Shown here: piece by piece, positions 44,273 to 51,735 of the stretch
Layout: the number at the start of each line of letters is the position of its first letter
How positions within the stretch are numbered: the stretch's first letter is position 1
Origin: JAFMKE01 sp964655225
Lineage (GTDB): Bacteria > Bacteroidota > Bacteroidia > Chitinophagales > UBA8649
Reading direction: 5' to 3'
DNA: 62,520 bases
Assembly: GCA_964655225.1 (NCBI GenBank)
Contig: CAZZMB010000008.1
Coordinates: forward strand, 1-62,520
Program-made: the position numbers and the translations under genes
The notes under the pieces: model-generated
What the model saw: only the letters and a program-made list of their open reading frames with translations
The model's database searches: none
Told to the model about the DNA's origin: nothing

Positions 44273-44886
44273 TGCATATAAAACTTGACGAAGCCCAACT
44301 TGATGCCTTTGCAGCGAACGGCCTACTGGTTATCGACAATTTTCTTCAGCAAGAACAGGTACAAGATGTTTTGACGGAAGCTAAATACTGGCAACAACAA
44401 GAAGCATTCAAACAAGCTGCTGTGGGGAATTTAATCAATCTTAAAGTTGAAGAAAACTATCGCAATGATCAGATAAAATGGATTAACCCTTCTGATTGTC
44501 TTCCTGCTACAAAGGCCTATCTACAAGTTTTAGAGACCTTAAGACTACGGATGAATAGAGAATTTTTTCTTTCTTTGAAAGATCAAGAATGCATGTATGC
44601 AATCTATCCTAAAGGATCCTTTTACAAAAAGCATAGAGATCAATTCGACCAATTGAAACATCGCATAATTTCAATAGTTTTTTATCTAAATGAAAATTGG
44701 ACAACTGAATTAGGTGGTCAATTAATTATTTACAAAGACGATAACATTGAAAGAATTAACCCCATTTTTAATCGAATCGTGATTTTTAAAAGTGAACTTA
44801 TGCACGAGGTGTTGCCTTGCCATGCCGAACGATTTAGTATTACTGGTTGGTTAAAAGATCAACTCAATGATGTCAACTTCTTGTAA
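44272..44886 (+). CDS. 2-Oxoglutarate/Fe(II)-dependent oxygenase
   Basis: 204 residues. The double-stranded beta-helix core has the metal triad HxD...H: His121 and Asp123 in KKHRDQFD, and His178 in SELMHEVLP. The 2-oxoglutarate-binding Arg is probably Arg187 in CHAERFSITGWL. The family hydroxylates proteins (prolyl hydroxylase type) or other substrates. Translation starts at a GTG that shares its G with the purC TAG, implying coupling. Substrate unknown. Confidence 0.85.
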   Translation: MHIKLDEAQLDAFAANGLLVIDNFLQQEQVQDVLTEAKYWQQQEAFKQAAVGNLINLKVEENYRNDQIKWINPSDCLPATKAYLQVLETLRLRMNREFFLSLKDQECMYAIYPKGSFYKKHRDQFDQLKHRIISIVFYLNENWTTELGGQLIIYKDDNIERINPIFNRIVIFKSELMHEVLPCHAERFSITGWLKDQLNDVNFL

Positions 44887-44905
44887 CTAAGCTTATCTTT
44901 ATGCA

Positions 44906-45571
44906 ATGAAAATTATTCCTACAGCTGACGGAACAAACACCCTTTTGCACAAAGTATTAGGCGAACACTACCACTCTGTTCATGGTGCCTTGCAAGAAAG
45001 TCAACATGTTTTTATTCAAGAGGGATTAGCACACTATCCTCAAGCAAAAGAACTCGTAGTGTTTGAAATGGGCTTAGGCACTGGATTGAATGCCTTACTA
45101 GCCTATGACTATGCAGACAAGCATGGCATCAAGATCCATTATTATGCCATAGAGGCTTACCCCATTTCACTCGAAGAAAGTCAAGCGATGCAATACGATG
45201 AGCTTATCGAAAACACCGAGGCATTTCATCAAATTCATGAAGCGGAATGGAACACTGAAGTGGTACTTTGCTCAAATTTTAGCTTATTTAAAATTAATAG
45301 TTTGCTAGAGGACACAGACTTAAGCTTTATCCCAGGTGTAGACGTCATTTTCTACGATGCATTTGCGCCAGCTGCTCAGGCACATCTTTGGGAGCCTCCT
45401 ATCCTACTGAACATGTTTAATCTGTTAAAAAACGGAGGACACTTGACGACCTATTGCGCGAAAGGTCAATTTAAACGCAATCTAAAAAGTGTGAATTTTG
45501 AAGTCAAAGGCGTTCCAGGACCTCCAGGTAAAAGAGAGATTACCTTGGCATTTAAAAGAACAAGTCTTTAA
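44906..45571 (+). CDS. mnmD: MnmD-like tRNA methyltransferase (DUF752)
   Basis: 221 residues. A Rossmann-type SAM site FEMGLGTGLNALL is followed by YAIEAYPISLEES and DVIFYDAFAPAAQAHLWEP, typical of the methyltransferase half of MnmC. Stand-alone MnmD would methylate aminomethyl-uridine in the tRNA wobble position. It follows the oxygenase by 19 nt. No oxidoreductase half (MnmC C-domain) is fused. Confidence 0.82.
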   Translation: MKIIPTADGTNTLLHKVLGEHYHSVHGALQESQHVFIQEGLAHYPQAKELVVFEMGLGTGLNALLAYDYADKHGIKIHYYAIEAYPISLEESQAMQYDELIENTEAFHQIHEAEWNTEVVLCSNFSLFKINSLLEDTDLSFIPGVDVIFYDAFAPAAQAHLWEPPILLNMFNLLKNGGHLTTYCAKGQFKRNLKSVNFEVKGVPGPPGKREITLAFKRTSL

Positions 45572-45645
45572 TAATTGAGGTATTTCTGATGAATGAATCT
45601 TTTATTTAAATCCTTGGGAGTGACCGCTCAGGTAAAATATCCTTG

Positions 45646-46059
45646 CTACTCACATTTTTTAAGAAGAGCTTCTATTTCCATTTGTGAATAATACTTCTGT
45701 TTTGCCGTAAATCGCTTACTGACATAATTCGTTATATTGGCTATTTGAATATCATTCAAGTAATCCAGCCCTAGCATTTCTTCATTATACCATACCTGAT
45801 TGATATGCAAAGAATCACTAATTCCAACCTTGATAATACAAGGCACTTGGTCCATGTTAGTATCTAACCAATCCGTATTTGCCAATGGAGGTATTAACGC
45901 CCCTAATCCTTCCCCGTTTTTACCATGGCATTTGGCGCAATTGTATGTGTAGCTGGTTGAACCCGGACTTTTTACCAAAGTATTCAAGGTTTTTGTAAGC
46001 AAGCAAAATCCTAGAATTCCCAGTACTGCAAGAATAGCTGTTTTTCTCCTAGTACTCAT
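45646..46059 (-). CDS. Membrane-anchored class I cytochrome c
   Basis: 137 residues. An N-terminal hydrophobic segment (residues ~7-23) anchors or exports the protein. The haem-binding motif is CAKCH (41-45), and a distal methionine is probably in NEEMLGLDYLND. The protein is periplasmic and carries electrons. Its start overlaps the end of the SCO gene by 11 nt, so the two are coupled; SCO proteins assist copper delivery to cytochrome oxidase, hinting at a respiratory role. Confidence 0.87.
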   Translation of the reverse strand: MSTRRKTAILAVLGILGFCLLTKTLNTLVKSPGSTSYTYNCAKCHGKNGEGLGALIPPLANTDWLDTNMDQVPCIIKVGISDSLHINQVWYNEEMLGLDYLNDIQIANITNYVSKRFTAKQKYYSQMEIEALLKKCE

Positions 46060-46663
46060 CCAACAAAACCTCTAAATCCTCAATTAATTTCGTTACATCG
46101 TTTTCAGATGTACCATCGTAATATCCTCGTATTTGTTGCTCCTTATCCACCAGGATAAAATAACCACTGTGCTCAAAACCACCAGGAACATCATCGTCTG
46201 CAAAAGCTATAATCATGTAATGTTCGGCCATCCCGTACAATTCATCCTTCTCACCCGTAACAAAATGCCACTTTTCATTTGTTGTGATACCGATTTTATT
46301 AGCATAAGCAGCTAATTTTTGAATGCTATCTCGAACTGGATCGATAGTATGGGATAAAAAAGTCACTTCGGGATATTCGAGATATGCGTCATGAACCCGC
46401 AGCATCTGTTTGGTCATAACCGGACAAATAGACGGACAAGAAGTAAAGAAAAAATCAGTAATAAATATCTTATCTGAAAATGTAGTATTATTCACTACTT
46501 CTCCTGCTTGGTCAATAAATTCAAATGAGGCAAGCTTATTGATGATGGTATCATATCCATTATCCGATTGCACATATTCCTTTCCGTAAACAGGTAATTT
46601 AGGTGGTGCTTTACAAGCGAAAAGCAGAACCAATACAATAAAAAATGGGAGTAATCTGATCAT
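46049..46663 (-). CDS. SCO1/SenC copper chaperone-like lipoprotein
   Basis: 204 residues from ATG 46663. The lipobox LLFAC (Cys17) predicts a lipoprotein. The thioredoxin-like domain has the copper-binding CPSIC (C76, C80) and a downstream His in FEHSGYFILVD. SCO proteins deliver copper to the CuA site of cytochrome c oxidase. Co-translated with the cytochrome c gene. A TTG start slightly upstream is possible but weaker. Confidence 0.92.
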   Translation of the reverse strand: MIRLLPFFIVLVLLFACKAPPKLPVYGKEYVQSDNGYDTIINKLASFEFIDQAGEVVNNTTFSDKIFITDFFFTSCPSICPVMTKQMLRVHDAYLEYPEVTFLSHTIDPVRDSIQKLAAYANKIGITTNEKWHFVTGEKDELYGMAEHYMIIAFADDDVPGGFEHSGYFILVDKEQQIRGYYDGTSENDVTKLIEDLEVLLDEY

Positions 46664-46725
46664 GATTTTTATTTTACACAAAGGTCGGAAGAAAGCCTCG
46701 TTTAAAAGAAGAAAATAGAAGAAAT

Positions 46726-47526
46726 CTAAACTGGATTGGCTTCTGTAATTAACCCTAAACTTAATAGAATAAGAATAAGAATTCCAACAATGATTCGATA
46801 ATAGCCAAAGAACCTAAAACCATATTTAGTTAAGAACCCAATAAAGCCTTTGATGGCAATCAATGCGACTATAAAAGCAACAATATTTCCTAAAGCCAAT
46901 ATTTGAATGTCCCCCGATGAAAACCCAATATCCAACTGGTATTGCAACATTTTATAGCCGGTTGCGGCTAACATAGTAGGTACGGCAAGAAAGAAGGAAA
47001 ACTCAGCAGCATTCTTTCTATTTAATTGCTGTGTTAAACCTCCTATAATTGTTGCTGCAGAGCGAGATACTCCTGGTATCATTGCAATTACTTGAAAAAC
47101 CCCAATAATCAATGCCTTCTTATTGCTTAAAACTTGTTCACCTTGAACTGCTTCATTTTTAGCAAAAACTCGATCGACAAATAATAAAACCACACCACCC
47201 GCAATCAACATAACTGCGACAACCCAGGTGTTATCCAACAGCGAATCGATATAATCGTTGAGCAACAAACCAAATACAGCTGCGGGTATAAAAGCAATGA
47301 TGAGCTTAAGGTAAAAATCTACTGATTGTAAAAACTTATTCCAGTATAGAACAAGCACAGAAAGTATAGCCCCAAACTGAATAGCAACCGTAAACATTTT
47401 CACATACTCATTAGAAGCAATTCCCAAAAAGGAAGAACCTATGATCATATGACCTGTTGAAGAAATAGGTAAAAACTCTGTAATCCCTTCAATTATTGCA
47501 AGAATAATTGCATGCCAGATATTCAT
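46726..47526 (-). CDS. uppP: Undecaprenyl-diphosphatase
   Basis: 266 residues with about seven or eight membrane helices. Diagnostic motifs: EGITEFLPISSTGHMI (14-29) and MIPGVSRSAATII near residue 150. UppP recycles undecaprenyl pyrophosphate for cell-wall synthesis and confers bacitracin tolerance. It shares the stop/start boundary (47526) with the DUF3098 gene. Confidence 0.97.
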   Translation of the reverse strand: MNIWHAIILAIIEGITEFLPISSTGHMIIGSSFLGIASNEYVKMFTVAIQFGAILSVLVLYWNKFLQSVDFYLKLIIAFIPAAVFGLLLNDYIDSLLDNTWVVAVMLIAGGVVLLFVDRVFAKNEAVQGEQVLSNKKALIIGVFQVIAMIPGVSRSAATIIGGLTQQLNRKNAAEFSFFLAVPTMLAATGYKMLQYQLDIGFSSGDIQILALGNIVAFIVALIAIKGFIGFLTKYGFRFFGYYRIIVGILILILLSLGLITEANPV

Positions 47527-47777
47527 TACTCAGGAGGCTTAAAATTTTTAAGAATGGCAATAGCCACCGAAATGAATCCAAGGACGATGACTATTGGAGC
47601 TAATGTAATTCTTCTAAAACTATAAATACTCTCATCAAATTCATAAGCATAGCCATCCGGTCCCAATTCATTACCCCCTCCAGCCATAAGAAAAAAGCCT
47701 AGAATGACTAAAACAGCCCCAAAACCGATGAGCATATAATTCATTTTTCCGTATATCAATTCTTGTTTACCACTCAT
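47526..47777 (-). CDS. DUF3098 family membrane protein
   Basis: 83 residues with two hydrophobic segments (about 15-32 and 58-76). It contains GKMNYMLIGFGAVLVILGFF and the RRITLAPIVIVLGF-type motif of DUF3098. The gene is conserved between ftsX and uppP in Bacteroidota, a pattern seen here. Function unknown; probably an inner-membrane protein of envelope maintenance. Confidence 0.9.
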   Translation of the reverse strand: MSGKQELIYGKMNYMLIGFGAVLVILGFFLMAGGGNELGPDGYAYEFDESIYSFRRITLAPIVIVLGFISVAIAILKNFKPPE

Positions 47778-47786
47778 AGTTTATAT

Positions 47787-48659
47787 TTAGTATAAATCAT
47801 CTAATTTCATGCGAAGATACTTGCGTACGACAAAGTATGTACTTATCAAAGATATTACAATGCCCACGATGACTAAGAATGCTCCAATCATTGCAAAATC
47901 AAGATAATTTGAGAATATATTTAAGTTAATTACATACTTTTCAAAAAGATATACCCCTAACAAGAGGAGCAATGAGGCGAGCATCGCACTTAAAAACCCA
48001 TTAAATATCGCTCGCAAAACAAAGGGTTTAGTAATAAACCATTTTTTAGCCCCTACCAGCTGCATACTCCGAATGGTAAATCGTTGGGAAAACATAGTTA
48101 GTCTTATCGTATTATCTATGATAATAAAACTAATCAAAATCAATAAGACCAAAAAAACCAACATCCCAATGAGAACTTTAGATGAAAATTTAGTAATATT
48201 CTCAGTTAAATTTTCATCATAATTAACCGCACTTACATTCTTGGTCGCTAGTATTTTATCTTTAATCCAGGCCAGAGAATCATTATTTGAATAGGCTGCG
48301 TTGAGGTGCAAAATTATGGCATCTGGCAATGGATTATAACCTATGGTAGAAATAAAATCCTCACCTAAATCCTTAATCATTAATTCGGCAGCAGCCTCCT
48401 TACTCACCTGCTCTACATTCTTTACAAATACTTCAGCCTCTAATTGTTTAGCATATTGCAGACAATCACTTTCATTTAGTGACTCTATAAGGACCAATTG
48501 AACCGCCATATTCTCCTTCACCGATTGAGTCAATCGAGTAGATTGGATGAGAAAAGTACCAATAAGGCCCAATACCAGTAAAATTAAGCTAATACTGATA
48601 ATAGAAGTCGTGTAAGTTGGACGCGACTTTTTAGGTCTCTTTTGTTGCGGGCTATTCAT
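47787..48659 (-). CDS. ftsX: Cell division protein FtsX
   Basis: 290 residues, four membrane helices: one near the N-terminus (TTSIISISLILLVLGLIG, ~18-40), then a periplasmic region, then three in the C-terminal part (about 165-190, 215-240, 258-280). It matches the FtsX permease fold. With FtsE, FtsX signals to peptidoglycan hydrolases at division. The FtsE gene is not adjacent. First gene of the ftsX-DUF3098-uppP run. Confidence 0.92.
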   Translation of the reverse strand: MNSPQQKRPKKSRPTYTTSIISISLILLVLGLIGTFLIQSTRLTQSVKENMAVQLVLIESLNESDCLQYAKQLEAEVFVKNVEQVSKEAAAELMIKDLGEDFISTIGYNPLPDAIILHLNAAYSNNDSLAWIKDKILATKNVSAVNYDENLTENITKFSSKVLIGMLVFLVLLILISFIIIDNTIRLTMFSQRFTIRSMQLVGAKKWFITKPFVLRAIFNGFLSAMLASLLLLLGVYLFEKYVINLNIFSNYLDFAMIGAFLVIVGIVISLISTYFVVRKYLRMKLDDLY

Positions 48660-48780
48660 TGCAAAGCGAAATTAATAAAATTCTTAGGCTATCGACCACT
48701 TTTAATAAAATTTAAATGATTTTTTACTTGTGGAATGTCTAGTATTGTATTTGTAAAAAATTAATGAGATATTAGCGCGT

Positions 48781-49278
48781 ATGGAAAGCAGTGAAATTAA
48801 GTTTCTAGTTTTAGATGTTGATGGTACCCTAACGGATGGAGGCATCTACATCAGTGAGAATGGTGACGAAATGAAAAAATTTAATACTAAAGACGGTATG
48901 GGTATTAAAAATCTTTTAAAGAGTGGTATTGAAGTTGGATTTATAAGTGCTGCCATAAGCAAGAAAATTGTGCATCATCGAGCAGCTATGTTGGGGGTGA
49001 AATACTGCTATGCTGGTAATGGTGATAAATTAGAAATTTTGGGAGGATGGCTAGATGAATTAGACCTTAGTTTTGACGAGGTTGCTTTTATAGGTGATGA
49101 TATTAATGATGTGCGAATTATGCAAGGCGTGGGTCTATCCGCAGCACCTTGTGATGCTTTAGTGGAAGTGAAAAGTGCAGCTAATATTGTACTAGAAAAG
49201 AAAGGTGGGCAAGGTTGTGTTAGAGAGTTTATCGATCGGGTATTTATCAATCGGATGTTACTTTCCAATCCGCATTAA
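48781..49278 (+). CDS. kdsC: KDO-8-phosphate phosphatase (KdsC-like HAD)
   Basis: 165 residues. The HAD nucleophile motif is LDVDGTLTDGG (D12, D14). The tetrameric KdsC signature KMKxFxxxDGxG appears as MKKFNTKDGMG. Motif III is NGDKLEIL and motif IV is FIGDDINDVRIM. The usual TGR loop reads SAA here (GFISAAISK), a deviation. It removes phosphate from KDO-8-phosphate, upstream of the CMP-KDO synthetase gene found at 14280. Confidence 0.88.
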   Translation: MESSEIKFLVLDVDGTLTDGGIYISENGDEMKKFNTKDGMGIKNLLKSGIEVGFISAAISKKIVHHRAAMLGVKYCYAGNGDKLEILGGWLDELDLSFDEVAFIGDDINDVRIMQGVGLSAAPCDALVEVKSAANIVLEKKGGQGCVREFIDRVFINRMLLSNPH

Positions 49279-49279
49279 A

Positions 49280-50311
49280 TCACTTTTTGTAAATCAGTTT
49301 TTCGCTTCGCCCCTTCCTAAATACATTGCGTTTAGACTCTGCACCCTTTCTGAGGTCTTTCTGTTTTTCTTCTGGTAATGCATATATGGATTGACATTCT
49401 TCCGAACAGCATTTATTCAGTTTAGCTTTGCAACTGTCGCATTGAATAAATAAAACATTACATGCTACATTCACGCAATTGGAATGGGTATCAAAAGGGT
49501 CGCCACAGGTGTGACAACTTGCTATTACTTCAGGACTTATAACTTCTTCCAATCTCTCATCAAAAACAAAATTTTTACCTATGAAAAGGTTGGGCATACC
49601 CTTTTCTTTGATTTCATGAGCGTATTTAATAATACCACCTTCCAATTGATAAACGTTTTTAAATCCACGATGTTTGTACCATGCACTTGCCTTTTCGCAA
49701 CGAATACCCCCTGTACAATACATAACAATATTTTTATCCTCGTTTCCATTTAATATCTCTTCTTCAATATATGGTAAGGACTCCCTAAAATTATCGACAT
49801 CTGGAGTAACAGCTCCTTTAAAATGCCCAACTTCAGTTTCGTAGTGATTCCTCATATCGAGGAGAATGGTATCGTCTTGTTGGATGATATCATTAAACTC
49901 AGCAGCACGAAGGTGCATGCCTTTATTCGTCACATCAAAACTTTCATCTTCAAGTCCATCCGCCAAAATTTTAGTGCGATTTTTAATAACTAGCTTGTAG
50001 AACGAATCATCCTTATTTTCCACAGCAATATTTAATCGAATTCCTCGAAGGAAAAGAATGTCTTCAAGTTCTTGTTTAAATTCCTCTATATTTTCCTCAG
50101 GAATAGAAATTTGGGCATTGATTCCCTCATGTGCTACATAGACCCTACCCAAGACACCTAGCTGGTCAAAATGAATAAATAAATAATCTCTAAAAAATTG
50201 TGGATTGCCTATTTGAGCATATTTATAAAACGACAAGGTGATTCGTTTCACATTGCTTTTCGCAATTTGTTCTTTAAGTACCCTTTTATCTACACGATTA
50301 CACAGTTTCAT
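49280..50311 (-). CDS. trhO: tRNA uridine(34) hydroxylase, rhodanese domain (TrhO/YceA)
   Basis: 343 residues from ATG 50311 (MKLCNRVDKRVL); the longer in-frame extension (to 50422) is not family-like. The N-terminal domain is followed by a rhodanese domain with the catalytic Cys in MYCTGGIRCEKAS, and a C-terminal Cys-rich tail (CHTCGDPFDTHSNC, and CDSCKAKLNKCCSEEC). TrhO hydroxylates tRNA uridine 34. It converges on kdsC with a 1-nt gap. Confidence 0.9.
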   Translation of the reverse strand: MKLCNRVDKRVLKEQIAKSNVKRITLSFYKYAQIGNPQFFRDYLFIHFDQLGVLGRVYVAHEGINAQISIPEENIEEFKQELEDILFLRGIRLNIAVENKDDSFYKLVIKNRTKILADGLEDESFDVTNKGMHLRAAEFNDIIQQDDTILLDMRNHYETEVGHFKGAVTPDVDNFRESLPYIEEEILNGNEDKNIVMYCTGGIRCEKASAWYKHRGFKNVYQLEGGIIKYAHEIKEKGMPNLFIGKNFVFDERLEEVISPEVIASCHTCGDPFDTHSNCVNVACNVLFIQCDSCKAKLNKCCSEECQSIYALPEEKQKDLRKGAESKRNVFRKGRSEKLIYKK

Positions 50312-50393
50312 GCTATGGTCGAATTTAAAAGCTTTAGGAATATGGTGTAAAGATATAAAAATTCTATTTTTCTGCACTTGACTTGGAAAACTG

Positions 50394-50418
50394 AAAAAAG
50401 AAGGTAGCAAGACTACCT
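50394..50418 (-). terminator. Intrinsic terminator after purT
   Basis: On the minus strand AGGTAG and CTACCT (50402-50407 and 50413-50418) form a 6-bp stem with a 5-nt loop, followed by a T-rich run (50394-50399). It begins about 26 nt after the purT stop. Confidence 0.7.
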
Positions 50419-50443
50419 GCACACTTTTTCCTTAAACTACTTT

Positions 50444-51613
50444 TTAGTTTACTTTGACTTTATCTGCTAAATTTCGTGCTTTAACACGCAGATTTTCTAG
50501 GTTTGCGCTCTTCGCTCCATACACTAAGCTAACGCCCATTCTTCGGTATTTTCTTGTGTTTGGTTTGCCAAATAAACGGATGTCAGCTTGCGGAGCACTT
50601 AAGGCCTGCTTAACTCCCGAAAATTTTGGCCATTTATCACTTTCTTCGTCAGCTAATATAACAGCACTAACTCCTGATCTTTCCAGGCTTATGTTTATAA
50701 TGGGTAATCCTAATATTGCTCTTGCATGCAGTTCGAATTCACTTAAATTCTGTGTGCCTGCCAAAGTCACCATGCCTGTGTCATGCGGACGAGGTGAAAG
50801 CTCAGAAAAATAAACGCCCTCATTTGAAATAAAAAATTCAACTCCCCAAACACCAGCTCCGCTTAAGGCCTCAGTTACTTTTTTAGCCATTTCTTGCGCT
50901 TCGTCAATATCCTCCGCTTTAAGAATACATGGCTGCCATGACTCCTGGTAGTCTCCCCTTTCTTGTCTGTGACCAATAGCAGGACAGAACAAGGTTTCAC
51001 CTTGTTCTTGGGTTACCGTTAATAGAGTGATTTCTGTATGAAAGTCAACAAAAGCTTCAATAATAATTTCTTTCAGGTCACCTCGACTACCTTCCATGGC
51101 ATAAGTGAAACTCCTTTCTAAGTCTTCTTTGGACCGAACTACACTTTGTCCTTTACCAGAACTTGACATTAAAGGTTTTACCACGCATGGCATTCCAATT
51201 TCATGCACTGCAGTATCAAATTCATTTTTGTTTGTTGCGTAAGCGTATTTTGCAGTTCTTAAGTTCAATTCCTTGGCCGCTAAGTCTCTTATAAGCTTGC
51301 GATTCATCGTAAAATTAGCAGCTCTTGCACTTGGCACCACATTATATCCTTGTTCCTCATATGCAAAAAATCGTTCTGTTCGAATGGACTCAATTTCGGG
51401 TACAATAAGTTTTGGATTATGCTTTTCAACCATAGAGTCAAGTGCTGCTGCATCAAGCATATTAAACACTTCAAACTCATCAGCAACCTGCATAGCGGGA
51501 GCATTCGCATAGTTGTCGCAGGCTACAACATATTCGCCTAATCGTTTTAAGGATATCACTAGCTCCTTTCCCAGTTCACCTGAACCCAGAAGTAAAATTT
51601 TTGTCTTTTGCAT
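50444..51613 (-). CDS. purT: Formate-dependent phosphoribosylglycinamide formyltransferase 2
   Basis: 389 residues from ATG 51613; the longer in-frame extension is rejected because a -7 box sits inside it. An ATP-grasp enzyme beginning KTKILLLGSGELGKELVIS, with the ATP loop VKPLMSSSGKGQSVV and the metal/nucleotide motif GVWGVEFFISNEGVYFSELS. PurT makes formyl-GAR from formate, ATP and GAR in purine synthesis; purC is in the same window at 43247 but on the other strand. Confidence 0.95.
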   Translation of the reverse strand: MQKTKILLLGSGELGKELVISLKRLGEYVVACDNYANAPAMQVADEFEVFNMLDAAALDSMVEKHNPKLIVPEIESIRTERFFAYEEQGYNVVPSARAANFTMNRKLIRDLAAKELNLRTAKYAYATNKNEFDTAVHEIGMPCVVKPLMSSSGKGQSVVRSKEDLERSFTYAMEGSRGDLKEIIIEAFVDFHTEITLLTVTQEQGETLFCPAIGHRQERGDYQESWQPCILKAEDIDEAQEMAKKVTEALSGAGVWGVEFFISNEGVYFSELSPRPHDTGMVTLAGTQNLSEFELHARAILGLPIINISLERSGVSAVILADEESDKWPKFSGVKQALSAPQADIRLFGKPNTRKYRRMGVSLVYGAKSANLENLRVKARNLADKVKVN

Positions 51614-51617
51614 AGAA

Positions 51618-51645
51618 CAAATATACAAGACAACAGTCATATCAA
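51618..51645 (-). promoter_or_regulatory. Promoter of purT, probably leaderless
   Basis: On the minus strand, a -33 TTG (51643-51645) and a perfect -7 TATATTTG (51618-51625) are separated by 17 nt. The -7 box ends 4 nt before the ATG at 51613, so transcription would begin at or next to the start codon. Confidence 0.6.
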
Positions 51646-51683
51646 TATGCTTTGATATTAACGCTTGTGGAAACCAATTCAAC

Positions 51684-51710
51684 AAAAAAGGGAGAGCACC
51701 CTGCTCTCCC
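51684..51710 (-). terminator. Intrinsic terminator of the T9SS trypsin-like protease gene
   Basis: On the minus strand GGGAGAGCA / TGCTCTCCC (51702-51710 and 51690-51698) forms a perfect 9-bp stem with a 3-nt loop, followed by six T (51684-51689). It is about 26 nt beyond the stop of the protease gene. Confidence 0.85.
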
Positions 51711-51735
51711 TATCTTAACTCGTTTTCTGTCTATC

